From the NCBI RefSeq assembly GCF_030407435.1, contig NZ_JASDDK010000005.1, positions 214,384 through 278,383 on the forward strand: a stretch of DNA of 64,000 bases. Direction: 5' to 3'. Source of the DNA: Winogradskyella bathintestinalis. GTDB lineage: Bacteria > Bacteroidota > Bacteroidia > Flavobacteriales > Flavobacteriaceae. This document shows positions 28,099 through 37,835 of this stretch, piece by piece. Every line of letters starts with the position of its first letter. Within the stretch, counting starts at the first letter, position 1. A program made the translations under genes and the position numbers. The notes beneath the pieces are model-generated. The model did no database searches and was not told where the DNA came from. It saw nothing but the letters and a program-made list of their open reading frames with translations.

Positions 28099-30132
28099 AT
28101 GACTTCAGAAACTGTTATTTACATAACACTTGCTGCAATTACAGCGCTAATTTTAGCGCTGTTTCAGTATTTTTATAAATCGAAATTAAATTCTCAACTT
28201 AAGTTAGTATTGACTGTCTTGAGGACAATTTCAATTTTCGCAATCTTATTGCTACTGATTAATCCAAAATTTGAGTCCTTTACTTACTTCGATGAAAAAC
28301 CAACACTGGTCGTTGCTGTTGATAATTCGGAGTCGGTTATATATTTAAACCAAGATGACAGGGCTAGGGAAGTAGCCAACATTTTGCTAAATAATTCAGC
28401 TATCAATGAACGTTTTGATTTACAGCCTTATCATTTTGGGAAATCTGTTCATTCCTTAGATAGTTTAAATTTTAATGAAAGACAATCTAACATAGCTTTA
28501 GCTTTAACGCAATTGGGGGACGTATATGCTGACCAAACGGCTCCAATTGTAATTTTGAGTGATGGGAATCAAACTTATGGTTCGGATTATAGTTTCATGT
28601 CACAAAAGGTTAACCAACCTATTTATCCAATTATCCTTGGAGATTCTTCAGTTTATTCAGATTTAAGCATCAAACAATTAAATGTTAATCGTTACGTCTA
28701 TTTAAAGAATAAATTTCCTATTGAAATTATTGCTAATTACAATGGAAATGAAACTATAAATACAGAATTAAAAATTTGGTCTGGTAATTCTGTAGTATTT
28801 AGAAAAGTATTGCAGTTTGACGCTTCAAATAATTCTGAAATTGTATCTACTGCGTTAATGGCAAATAGTGTTGGAGTAAAAACATATAGAGCAGAGTTAC
28901 TAGCATTGGATAACGAAAAAAATAAGGTTAACAATTTAAAGAATTTTGGAGTAGAGGTTATTGATCAGAAAACAAACATCGCTTTAGTTTACGACCGAAT
29001 GCATCCCGATTTGGGAGCCTTAAAAAAAGCAATTGAAAGTAATGAGCAGCGTACAGTTTTAATATTAAAACCAGTAGATTATTTAAGCACAATAAATGAT
29101 TTTCAATTAGTTATACTATATCAACCAAACCATAACTTTAAGCAGGTTTTAAAAAGTGTTTACGATCAAAAATTAAACTCTTTCATTATTTCTGGTAAAA
29201 CCACTAACTGGAATATCTTAAATGGAAGTCAAACATATTTTAAGCAAAAAATAACCCAACAGACGGAGAATTTTCAGCCTAATTTAAATCCAAATTATGA
29301 AACCTTTATTGTAGAAAACCTTAATTTTAATAGTTTTCCTCCGTTAGAATCTGAATTTGGCGCTCTAGAAATTTTAGTACCACACGAAACGTTGTTGTAT
29401 AAAATGGTTGACGGCATAACCACTGAAGATATATTATTGGCCACCTTAGAAGATAATACAACGAAACATGCAGTGCTTAATGGTGAAAATATATGGAGAT
29501 GGCGCGCACAATCCTTTTTAAATACCAACACCTTCAATAGCTTTGACGAGTTTATTAATAAACTCGTTCAATATCTAAGTTCAAATAAGAAGAGAAAACG
29601 TATTAACATTGATTATAAATCTTTCTATAACGGTAATGATGACGTTATTGTATCGGCTCAATATTTTAATAAAAATTTTGAATTCGATGATACGGCTTCG
29701 TTAAGCATTACATTGAAAAATAAGGATAATGCAAGTATTAGGCAGGTCCCGCTTTTACTTAACAACGGAAATTACAGGGTGGACTTAAGTGGTATTGAGC
29801 CAGGCGATTATGATTTTACCGTTAAGCATAATCTTGAGTCAGTGGCTACTTCTGGCAGTTTTCAAATTCTAGAATATAATGTAGAGCAGCAGTTCTTAAA
29901 TGCAGATATTTCTAAACTTAAATCTTTAGCAAATACTAGTGGAGGTGAAGCTTATTTTCCTACGGAATCAGAGTTGTTAATAGAGCATCTACTAAGCGAC
30001 AATCGCTATAAAACTATTCAAAAAAGCATTAAAAATATCGTACCTTTGGTGGATTGGAAATATTTACTCGGTTTAATAGCTTTAAGTCTTTTTATGGAGT
30101 GGTTTATTAGAAAATTTAACGGATTAATTTAA
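28099..30132 (+). CDS. Membrane protein with VWA-like domain
   Basis: This 677-residue protein has two N-terminal transmembrane helices (about 7-25 and 38-56), a large external part and a C-terminal helix (about 651-668). After the second helix a von Willebrand A-like domain begins with VAVDNSESV, which keeps the DxSxS metal site, and continues to ILSDGNQT. The rest is beta-rich and ends with a conserved GGEAYFP segment. Similar proteins occur in many Bacteroidota without known function. It lies 10 bases before the prohibitin-like gene, so co-expression is likely. Confidence 0.75.
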   Translation: MTSETVIYITLAAITALILALFQYFYKSKLNSQLKLVLTVLRTISIFAILLLLINPKFESFTYFDEKPTLVVAVDNSESVIYLNQDDRAREVANILLNNSAINERFDLQPYHFGKSVHSLDSLNFNERQSNIALALTQLGDVYADQTAPIVILSDGNQTYGSDYSFMSQKVNQPIYPIILGDSSVYSDLSIKQLNVNRYVYLKNKFPIEIIANYNGNETINTELKIWSGNSVVFRKVLQFDASNNSEIVSTALMANSVGVKTYRAELLALDNEKNKVNNLKNFGVEVIDQKTNIALVYDRMHPDLGALKKAIESNEQRTVLILKPVDYLSTINDFQLVILYQPNHNFKQVLKSVYDQKLNSFIISGKTTNWNILNGSQTYFKQKITQQTENFQPNLNPNYETFIVENLNFNSFPPLESEFGALEILVPHETLLYKMVDGITTEDILLATLEDNTTKHAVLNGENIWRWRAQSFLNTNTFNSFDEFINKLVQYLSSNKKRKRINIDYKSFYNGNDDVIVSAQYFNKNFEFDDTASLSITLKNKDNASIRQVPLLLNNGNYRVDLSGIEPGDYDFTVKHNLESVATSGSFQILEYNVEQQFLNADISKLKSLANTSGGEAYFPTESELLIEHLLSDNRYKTIQKSIKNIVPLVDWKYLLGLIALSLFMEWFIRKFNGLI

Positions 30133-30142
30133 AAAATAAAGA

Positions 30143-30958
30143 ATGGAAAAATTACCAAAGGTTGGATTACCGATATTAATCGGAATAGTATTATTAATAA
30201 TTATAATTGCAAAATCTGCCGTTACAATAGATTCTGGAGAAGCTGGAGTTTTATTTAAGACATTTGGAGAAGGTGTGGTTATTGATGAACCACCGCTGGG
30301 AGAAGGATTTCATATCGTTGCACCATGGAATAAAGTGTTTGTCTATGAAGTGCGTCGTCAAGAAATTTTCGAAAAAATGAAAGTATTGTCTTCGAATGGA
30401 TTAGATATTCAGTTAGATGCTTCCATTTGGTATCAACCAGATGAAAGTCAATTAGGATTGTTACACAAAGAAATTGGTGATAACTATTTAAACCGAATTA
30501 TTCTACCAACAATTAGATCTGCCGCACGAAGTGTCGTTGGTCGTTATACGCCAGAACAATTATATTCTAGTAAGCGAGATGCTATTCAGGAGGAGATTTT
30601 TGAAGAAACAAAAAAGATAGTCGACGGTCAATTTATAATGATCGACGAAATTTTAGTTAGAGATGTTACTTTACCTCCAACAATTAAAGATGCTATTGAG
30701 CGTAAATTAAAACAAGAACAAGAGTCTTTAGAATACGAATTTAGACTGGTTACTGCAGATAAAGAAGCACAACGACAAATTATTGAAGCGCAAGGTAAAG
30801 CAGATGCTAATAAAATTCTAAGTGCTTCGCTCAACGATAAAATTTTACAAGATAAAGGTATAGAAGCAACGATTAAATTATCTGAATCACCAAATAGTAA
30901 AGTTATAGTTATTGGTTCTGGTAAGAGCGGTATGCCTATTATATTAGGAAATCAATAG
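30143..30958 (+). CDS. Prohibitin family protein (SPFH domain)
   Basis: This 271-residue protein has an N-terminal transmembrane helix (about 8-28), an SPFH/Band 7 domain (about 30-215) with SGEAGVLFKTFGEG, and a charged helical stretch ending in EAQGKADANKILS. Such proteins form membrane rings that organise membrane domains and proteases. It follows the VWA protein by 10 bases and is followed by a terminator. Confidence 0.88.
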   Translation: MEKLPKVGLPILIGIVLLIIIIAKSAVTIDSGEAGVLFKTFGEGVVIDEPPLGEGFHIVAPWNKVFVYEVRRQEIFEKMKVLSSNGLDIQLDASIWYQPDESQLGLLHKEIGDNYLNRIILPTIRSAARSVVGRYTPEQLYSSKRDAIQEEIFEETKKIVDGQFIMIDEILVRDVTLPPTIKDAIERKLKQEQESLEYEFRLVTADKEAQRQIIEAQGKADANKILSASLNDKILQDKGIEATIKLSESPNSKVIVIGSGKSGMPIILGNQ

Positions 30959-30989
30959 ACTCTATAACTAGAGACAATTATTAATTTAT

Positions 30990-31026
30990 AAAAGCCCTTT
31001 TGATAATTCATCTTAAGGGCTTTTTT
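30990..31026 (+). terminator. Intrinsic terminator after the prohibitin-like gene
   Basis: The stem AAAGCCCTT / AAGGGCTTT with a 15-base loop is followed by a T run, 32 bases past the stop. Confidence 0.85.
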
Positions 31027-31140
31027 ATGCCTTAATTTTTGGATAAAAAATTAAAAATGAACCGTTTAACGATTATATTCAATATTTTAATAATTTCATC
31101 GTTAATAAAGGTAATTTGCCGACATTAAATCCCAAATCTT

Positions 31141-34100
31141 ATGAAATTTTTAAAATCGACCTATTTATTATTAGGTGCATGTCTATTTTTTACGTCTTTT
31201 TATGCGCAGCAACGCTGTGGGTTTGATGACCAAAGAGCAAGTCAATTACAAGATCCTAGTTTTGCTGCTATGTCAAAAGCTGCTGAGCAAAGAATTCAGA
31301 CCGCAATAGAAAATAGAAGTTATTCTAGAATGGCTGGTACAGTATTAACTATACCGGTCGTAATCCATGTATTGCATTTAGGAGAAACAGTCGGTACAGG
31401 TACCAATATTTCTGATGCTCAGATACAAAGTAGTATCGATAATCTTAATGATTATTATAGGGGCCAAATTCCGAGTAGTCCTGTAGATTTTGAAATCGAA
31501 TTTGTCTTGGCGAAAAGGGATCCAAGCTGTAATGCCACCACAGGAATTAATAGGGTTGATGCTTCTGGACTTCCAGGCTATTCTAGTAATGGGGTTAACG
31601 TTAATAACTCTAATGGTGCTAGTTATAATGATATAGTAACTTTAAGTAGTTGGCCTCAAACTGAATATTTTAACGTTTGGGTAGTTTCTGAATTAGATGG
31701 AAATAATGGAGGTTATGGTTTCCAAGGCTATGCCTATTTTTATAATGAAGGTTTTGGTGGTCATGGGTCTGTAATGATGTCGACCGTTTTTGGTTATGAT
31801 CCTGGTAATATAAATGGTTGGGGGCTTAATTCCAATGGAGATAATAGTACCGTTGTTCATGAAGTCGGACACTTTTTTAATTTGTATCATACTTTTCAAG
31901 GCGATGGCGATGGCGAGACCTGTCCTGCTGATGTTACGGTTGGAACAAACAGTGATGGTTGTGCCGATACAGTCCCACATAAAAGAGAAACGAGTTCATG
32001 TCCAACAATTAATAGTTGTACGCTATCACCTTGGGTTGATAATAATACTAGAAATAATATTATGAGCTATTATAATTGCGCTGATAGATTAACAAATGAT
32101 CAGAAAACAAGAGCTCGTGCCGCCATGGAAGAGACCTCAATTATTAACTCTAAAGGAGGTATTGCTCCAGACCCTACATATGCTGCGCCTGTAGCAGCAT
32201 GTGCGAATAATGCTACTTCAAGCAATTATTCTGGTATTACCAATGTAGAATTAAATGGTGTTAACTATGGAAGCTGGACATCAGCATCTGATGGAGGTAA
32301 TTTAGATTTAACGGGTGACTGTAAATTATATTTTGAAATAGATTCAGATACTTCAAATACATTAAATACCACAGTGCTTAGTGTAAACATCCAACAATTA
32401 GGGGTTTGGATTGATTGGAATGATGATGGAGATTTTGAAGATGAGGCTGAATTACAATATTTAGAAAATGATATTAACGCGTCTATATCTAATGAAGTCT
32501 CAATAAGTATTAACTTACCAAGCACAATACCTTATGGCGATTATGTAAGAATTAGATTAATAACTGATTTAGATTATGATGAATATGGAGATGTGGGCCC
32601 TATAAATTCGGGCTGCTATACATCATTAGTTTATGGTCAATCTGAAGATTATTCTATTTATATAAAGCCTAAAACAGGCGGAGAAACATACACCTATAAT
32701 AATGATTGGTCACCAAGTAATCCCGTAGGCATATCTACTTCTATCGATTATATTGTCATTGAAGCTGGTGCGGCTACTATTTCGGCTAATACTGTTTGTA
32801 GTACAATTACGGTGAATCCTGGTGCAGCTTTAACAATTGATTCTGGGGTGAGCGTAACAGCAGTAGCTGTAGATCTAAATTCTACTTCTCAAATGTTTTC
32901 TAGTTTAATTTTAGATGGCTCAATTACTGGAGTGGTTAATTATAATAAACATACATCAATAGTAGGCACTAATGATTTAATTTCTGCCCCAGTTTCTGGG
33001 CAATTATTTCCAGCGTTTGAAATTGTAAATGATAATTTGGCTGCTTCTGGTAATATCAGAGCTTTTGCACCATATAATACCTCGGTGGGTGAATATCAAA
33101 ATTATGATTTACTTACTAATGTTTTAACTACAATAGATGCAGGTAAAGGTTATAGGGCTGCAACCACCGATGATGGTAACTTAACATTTACAGGTGTTGT
33201 AAGGTCTGATGATGTTCTTGATGTTCCAATTTCAGATGCGGCAGCAGGCTTTGCTTGGAATCTAATTGGGAATCCATATCCCTCTTATTTAGATTTTGAA
33301 GTCTTTTTTACGACCAATGCGAGTCAATTAGATGCGAATAGTGAATTTCAAGCTATTTATGGTTATGATGGCAATGCATCCAACGAGTGGACGGTTTGGA
33401 ATTTAGCGACAATCGCAGATAAAACAGTAACAGAACTTATTGCACCAGGACAAGCTTTCTTTGTTAAATCTAAAGCGACAGGCGGTTTAGTTGATTTTAC
33501 CACTAATATGCGCCGAATTGGTAGTTCCGATGATTTTATTGTTGGTCGTAATAATAATAATAATAATAATGTAGCATTATGTGAACTGAATTTAACCAGC
33601 GCGAATAATAATGCATCTACAAAAATCTATTTTATAGAAGGTACAACGAGAGGATTAGATGTTGGCTATGATGCAGGAGCATATCGTGGTAGTGCATCTG
33701 AATTTTCAATATTTTCTAATTTGGTTGAAGATAACTCTGGTTTAGATATAGCTATTCAGTCCTTACCGTTTAATGATTTAAGTGATGTCATTATTCCATT
33801 AGGTATTAATGCCCCAGCAAATGAACAATTAACTATTTCCATTGCTGATGTTTCAACTGTACCTTCTGGCACCAATGTCTACTTAAATGATACTTATGAA
33901 AATACGTATACTTTATTAAATACTTCTGATTATATATTTACACCAACAGAAACATTAGATGGCACAGAACGTTTTAATATTCAATATGCCACTCAAACAT
34001 TATCTAATGATGATAATGAATTTACTAATTTACAAATCTATACTACAAAAACACCTAGACAAGTAATAGTTAAAGGTGAATTAAACCATGCGACGTCCGC

Positions 34101-34263
34101 AAACTTATATGATATTCAAGGACGTTTGGTTTTAAGTTCAGAACTAAATAGTTCAAATAGATTGAATTCTATAAATGTTTCAACTTTAAGTACAGGGATT
34201 TATATTATAGAGCTAAACAGTGGTGATGACCGTAAAAGAACGGAAAAGTTAATAATTAATTGA
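31141..34263 (+). CDS. Secreted M43 zinc metalloprotease with GEVED and T9SS domains
   Basis: This 1040-residue protein has a signal peptide (about 1-22, cleaving near YAQQ). A pappalysin-type (M43) protease domain (about 45-335) follows, with HEVGHFFNLYH at residues 240-250 giving His240, Glu241, His244 and His250, and the Met-turn NIMSYYN. A GEVED domain (about 350-510) with WIDWNDDGDFED and YGQSEDYS comes next. A long beta-rich linker leads to a T9SS type A sorting domain at the C-terminus, ending RKRTEKLIIN. It is expected to be exported by the T9SS and to degrade proteins outside the cell. A run of eight asparagines (about 804-811) marks a linker. Confidence 0.88.
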   Translation: MKFLKSTYLLLGACLFFTSFYAQQRCGFDDQRASQLQDPSFAAMSKAAEQRIQTAIENRSYSRMAGTVLTIPVVIHVLHLGETVGTGTNISDAQIQSSIDNLNDYYRGQIPSSPVDFEIEFVLAKRDPSCNATTGINRVDASGLPGYSSNGVNVNNSNGASYNDIVTLSSWPQTEYFNVWVVSELDGNNGGYGFQGYAYFYNEGFGGHGSVMMSTVFGYDPGNINGWGLNSNGDNSTVVHEVGHFFNLYHTFQGDGDGETCPADVTVGTNSDGCADTVPHKRETSSCPTINSCTLSPWVDNNTRNNIMSYYNCADRLTNDQKTRARAAMEETSIINSKGGIAPDPTYAAPVAACANNATSSNYSGITNVELNGVNYGSWTSASDGGNLDLTGDCKLYFEIDSDTSNTLNTTVLSVNIQQLGVWIDWNDDGDFEDEAELQYLENDINASISNEVSISINLPSTIPYGDYVRIRLITDLDYDEYGDVGPINSGCYTSLVYGQSEDYSIYIKPKTGGETYTYNNDWSPSNPVGISTSIDYIVIEAGAATISANTVCSTITVNPGAALTIDSGVSVTAVAVDLNSTSQMFSSLILDGSITGVVNYNKHTSIVGTNDLISAPVSGQLFPAFEIVNDNLAASGNIRAFAPYNTSVGEYQNYDLLTNVLTTIDAGKGYRAATTDDGNLTFTGVVRSDDVLDVPISDAAAGFAWNLIGNPYPSYLDFEVFFTTNASQLDANSEFQAIYGYDGNASNEWTVWNLATIADKTVTELIAPGQAFFVKSKATGGLVDFTTNMRRIGSSDDFIVGRNNNNNNNVALCELNLTSANNNASTKIYFIEGTTRGLDVGYDAGAYRGSASEFSIFSNLVEDNSGLDIAIQSLPFNDLSDVIIPLGINAPANEQLTISIADVSTVPSGTNVYLNDTYENTYTLLNTSDYIFTPTETLDGTERFNIQYATQTLSNDDNEFTNLQIYTTKTPRQVIVKGELNHATSANLYDIQGRLVLSSELNSSNRLNSINVSTLSTGIYIIELNSGDDRKRTEKLIIN

Positions 34264-34290
34264 TAGTTGAGTAGAAGTAGCTCATGTAAT

Positions 34291-34327
34291 ATAAAGCTGC
34301 CATATTCGCTAAATATGGCAGCTTTAT
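34291..34327. terminator. Long-stem terminator between convergent genes
   Basis: A 16-base perfect stem begins ATAAAGCTGCCATATT, with loop CGCTA. It lies between the convergent protease and TraB-like genes and can serve both directions. Confidence 0.88.
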
Positions 34328-34350
34328 TCTTTCAAAATTTATATTCTGGT

Positions 34351-35298
34351 TTATTCTTCATAAAGAACCACTTTTAAACTAGGATAATTTCGTTTAAGTT
34401 CTTTTTCTAAACCAATAACATGCGAGGCACCTACTATAACTATATTTCGTGCAGAATTTGAAGCGATAACTTGGTTAGCAATATTATTGGCCATTCTCAT
34501 ATTTCTTTCATTCCAATAACGTTTTCCATCCGTACAGCCTTTCGTTGCCGTACGCACATAATTAAAAGAACTTAAATTATGTAAACGTTCTAACGATTTG
34601 CGTTTATTAGTATGCTTGCCAAGTCCTCTGAATAAGGCAGGTATAATAGCCGCATTATATTCTTTCTTGTTGAGTTTAATATTTATTGCATTATTACCGT
34701 TAGATTGACCTTCTTTAGAACATTTAGACCATGCAGCATGATACTCTCCATTGGTTTGCTGATCGTCCATAGATTTTAATAATTTAATATTTTCAGCTAA
34801 CGCAAGTTTAAAAGTTAAATCACCATCCTCGTGTCGTGTTGGTTTTTTAACTCCCGTATAACCATGCTTTTTAATATAATTGTAAAATTCATAATTAGCA
34901 TTATCTCTTTGATAGATGAACGATGAAATCATAAAATCTAAATCTGCAGCAGACATATCCTGAAATGATTTTTCTAAAATAGCATTGTATTTTTCTAAAT
35001 CAGGATTAAATATGTTCTTAATAGAATCAGACAATTGATAAAAAGCTTGATAATTTTTGGACCAACCATTTTTTAAATACGACCAACTTAAAGAATCATT
35101 TCCTTGTGGACTTTCAACATAAATAGCAAGAGGACTGTATTTTTTAGCACGTTTTAGTATCGGTTTGTAACTATGCTTAACGATTTTTGGAACCGTATGC
35201 ATCGTTCCAATAATTAAGACTTCTTTTTGTTCCATTTGTGCATTTACAGTTATAACTGACATGGATATTACAATAATAGAAATTAAAATAGTTTTCAT
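34351..35298 (-). CDS. TraB/ChaN-like exported protein (DUF5694-like)
   Basis: This 315-residue protein has a signal peptide (about 1-20, ending VNAQ). Its motifs fit the TraB/EreA/ChaN-like fold: GTMH near residue 32, an ESP strand, WNERNMRMANNI and VIVGASHVIGLEKEL near the end. The conserved Glu and His residues probably form the active or metal site. It is likely periplasmic. The substrate is unknown; I recall such proteins as DUF5694 in Bacteroidota. Confidence 0.72.
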   Translation of the reverse strand: MKTILISIIVISMSVITVNAQMEQKEVLIIGTMHTVPKIVKHSYKPILKRAKKYSPLAIYVESPQGNDSLSWSYLKNGWSKNYQAFYQLSDSIKNIFNPDLEKYNAILEKSFQDMSAADLDFMISSFIYQRDNANYEFYNYIKKHGYTGVKKPTRHEDGDLTFKLALAENIKLLKSMDDQQTNGEYHAAWSKCSKEGQSNGNNAINIKLNKKEYNAAIIPALFRGLGKHTNKRKSLERLHNLSSFNYVRTATKGCTDGKRYWNERNMRMANNIANQVIASNSARNIVIVGASHVIGLEKELKRNYPSLKVVLYEE

Positions 35299-35393
35299 AA
35301 TAAGGTGCTTTTTTATATAATTTATGTTGAAGCAAACCTAATTACGAAATTGCTGTTACACCAATTAAATACGGTGTTTGGGGCGAAATGGCA

Positions 35394-36206
35394 TCAATTT
35401 GTGGCGGAATTAATCGTCATTTTAATATCTTTCTGGTAAGTTTTAGAAATTGGCACTTCTATTTGGTGATTGAGTATAACGAAAAGTTTGCCATTTTCAG
35501 TTTTCCATTGCTGAAAGTGAAATGGATTAATGAGATATGAGCGATGTGCTCGAAGTAACTCTGGAAATTCGTTCGCAATAACCGAAAGTTTATTTCTAAT
35601 TAAGGTTTTTTTTAGATTAGTTCCCGAGAGGTAAAAAACTTCGATATAATTATCTGAAGACTGTATGCTAATAATTTCATTTAATTGTAATCTCAAACCT
35701 TCATAATTACCTTCTCCTTTAATTTCAACTTTTTGATCTTCTAGTCTTTTTTCATAATATTTACCAAATCCGAAGCGACCGATAAGTATAATAGGTAAAA
35801 TAGTGGCTAATGCAGGGAAGAATATCGTGGTTAACATATATCCTAGTGAATAAGGATTAGGTTCATTCGCTACAACAACGAACAAATAATAACATCGCGA
35901 AATTATAATGGTAACCACAGAGAACGTAATTATAAATGCTAATTCACTAATCACTTTCCATTGTTTTTCAAACCTATGGTATAAATAATATTGAAAAGGA
36001 AGAAACAGCAAATAACAGAACGCAGCTACCAAACCATAACCGGGTAAAAAAATCAATTTTTCATTATTCGGTAATTCGTTAACGTCTAAAGGTTCTGTGA
36101 AATATAAAAAAACAAATATCCAAATCCCCAGTAGCAAGCTAATTACTACATGATGCTTTAATAATGGATCAAAAGGATAAAGTCTTTTCAAATTACGTTT
36201 TTTCAA
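35394..36206 (-). CDS. Membrane-bound LytTR transcription regulator
   Basis: This 270-residue protein has four predicted transmembrane helices in the first 145 residues and a LytTR DNA-binding domain in the last 105 residues (about 165-268). The latter is recognised by IISIQSSDNYIEVFY, LRAHRSYLIN and VPISKTYQ. It lacks a receiver domain, so the membrane part may itself sense a signal. It is divergent from the truA gene at 55 bases. Confidence 0.85.
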   Translation of the reverse strand: MKKRNLKRLYPFDPLLKHHVVISLLLGIWIFVFLYFTEPLDVNELPNNEKLIFLPGYGLVAAFCYLLFLPFQYYLYHRFEKQWKVISELAFIITFSVVTIIISRCYYLFVVVANEPNPYSLGYMLTTIFFPALATILPIILIGRFGFGKYYEKRLEDQKVEIKGEGNYEGLRLQLNEIISIQSSDNYIEVFYLSGTNLKKTLIRNKLSVIANEFPELLRAHRSYLINPFHFQQWKTENGKLFVILNHQIEVPISKTYQKDIKMTINSATN

Positions 36207-36261
36207 TTATAAAAGTAAGCATTGCTTTTGGAATCTTAAAGAAATTAGCGTTCTTGCTAGA

Positions 36262-37047
36262 ATGTTTGACAAGCGTTATTACTATCTTATTAAAATACAA
36301 TATTTAGGCTATCGATTTCACGGTTGGCAGAAACAACCCGATGTTAAAACGGTTCACCTAATGATTGATCGTACCTTAAAGTATATTTTTCAAGATATTA
36401 GATTCAAAACTTTAGGAGCAGGTCGTACGGATGCCATGGTCTCTGCCAATGAAGCAGCATTAGAGCTATTTATCTATAATGAACCCATTTTAGATTTTGA
36501 GTCATTTCTGGACGAATTTAACCATAATCTACCTCAAGATATTAGGGCTTTAACTATAGAAGAAGTTGATAAAACTTTTAATATTATTCAAGATTCTAAA
36601 CTGAAAGAATATCATTATGTATTTTCCGAAGGTCAAAAAAACCATCCTTTTTGTGCACCAATTTTAACCACTATTTTAGAGCCTCTCAATGTTGATTTAA
36701 TGAAACAAGGAGCAAAATTATTTGAAGGATCGCATAATTTTAAAACGTACTGCTATCGCGCTACTGATAAAGGAGAATACTTCAGGACTATTGAAATATC
36801 AGAAATTATTGACAATACCATCTATACGGCTAATTTTTTTCCTGAAAAATCTTATGTTTTTAAAGTAATTGGTAAAGGATTTATGCGTAACCAAATTAGA
36901 TTGATGTTTGGCTGTCTGATTAAATTAGGAAGAGGTGATATCACTCTCGATTATATAGAACAAACCTTAAAGCAAGAAAGTACAGAGGTTATGGATTATA
37001 TTGCACCAGCTTCAGGTCTTATATTACATGCGGTTGATTTTCAATGA
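36262..37047 (+). CDS. truA: Divergent tRNA pseudouridine synthase A
   Basis: This 261-residue protein has the TruA fold signature YLGYRFHGWQKQP and the catalytic Asp57 in GAGRTDAMVSANE. The usual TruA motif is RTDAGVHA, so the residues after the catalytic Asp differ. The C-terminal FMRNQIRLMFG matches the family. TruA isomerises uridines 38-40 in the tRNA anticodon arm. A second, canonical TruA may exist elsewhere in the genome, in which case this one could have another RNA target. Confidence 0.8.
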   Translation: MFDKRYYYLIKIQYLGYRFHGWQKQPDVKTVHLMIDRTLKYIFQDIRFKTLGAGRTDAMVSANEAALELFIYNEPILDFESFLDEFNHNLPQDIRALTIEEVDKTFNIIQDSKLKEYHYVFSEGQKNHPFCAPILTTILEPLNVDLMKQGAKLFEGSHNFKTYCYRATDKGEYFRTIEISEIIDNTIYTANFFPEKSYVFKVIGKGFMRNQIRLMFGCLIKLGRGDITLDYIEQTLKQESTEVMDYIAPASGLILHAVDFQ

Positions 37048-37080
37048 TCGCATTTGCAATCTTAATGTTTGAGCAAAATA

Positions 37081-37114
37081 AAAAGGTATTAGAAATTTTC
37101 TAATACCTTTTTTT
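37081..37114 (+). terminator. Intrinsic terminator after truA
   Basis: The stem GGTATTAGA / TCTAATACC with a short loop is flanked by an A run and a T run, 34 bases past the stop. Confidence 0.9.
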
Positions 37115-37248
37115 ATAACTCAATATTATAGAAAAATATTTTTTATAATGATACTTTAGTAATTCTAATTTTATTAAATTAAAATTGCGCGTAGTCATCA
37201 TTTAAAATATTATGACATAACATTTCTGTGAAAATCATTATTACAGAA

Positions 37249-37470
37249 TTATTCTGCAACATGAAGTTTTGGCTCTTTATCTACAAATTTTCCATTAACA
37301 GATTCGCCTAAAATAATCACTTCTTTAGAGCGTTCATACATTTTAATAGCACGGTGCATCTGTAATTTTGTACCACTGTATAATTTTACACCTGATCTTG
37401 ATCCTTTGTTTCGAATTTCAATATAAAAACCGTCTTTAAGTGCTGTTGGTCTTGTTGCTGGTCTACCCAT
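37249..37470 (-). CDS. Small conserved protein of unknown function
   Basis: This 73-residue basic protein starts MGRPATRPTALKDGFYIE and contains KMYERSKEVIILGE. I recall near-identical small proteins across Flavobacteriaceae. The arginine- and lysine-rich N-terminal half could contact nucleic acid, but this is inference. It is monocistronic. Confidence 0.75.
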   Translation of the reverse strand: MGRPATRPTALKDGFYIEIRNKGSRSGVKLYSGTKLQMHRAIKMYERSKEVIILGESVNGKFVDKEPKLHVAE

Positions 37471-37835
37471 AAATTTTAATATAATGTGTTTTAAAAGTAG
37501 TGCATAATAGGAAAAAATATTTCAACTCACAAGTTTATCACATAACATTTTCAAATACCGTTATTTGAATACTCAAATTCTTTTATATATCAGGACTTTA
37601 TAATCCTTAAATTCAAAAGAAAAAAACAGACTTTTATATAGTACTTTCTATTAAACGTGACTTGTTTTATGAATTTATTAAATAACTATAATAATACAGA
37701 CACTGAATTGTATTTTGAATTACGCTAAAACTCATAGGATAAGAGCTAAAGACGTAAAGATAACATTAAGATATTTGTTTAAGAGTCAAGAATTAACTAA
37801 AAACACCTTAACTAAACTAAATAAAAACAAGAAAA
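37471..37835. other. Intergenic region between divergent genes
   Basis: This 365-base stretch lies between the small protein gene and mscS. It contains the dyad motif at 37726-37745. Apart from that it is AT-rich and no ORF or stable hairpin was seen. Confidence 0.65.
37726..37745 (+). promoter_or_regulatory. Putative operator upstream of mscS
   Basis: TAAAACTCATAGGATAAGAG lies 91 bases before the mscS start. It matches the copy at 38774-38793 at 19 of 20 positions. The right part forms a near dyad (CTCATA-GGA-TAAGAG). Confidence 0.5.
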
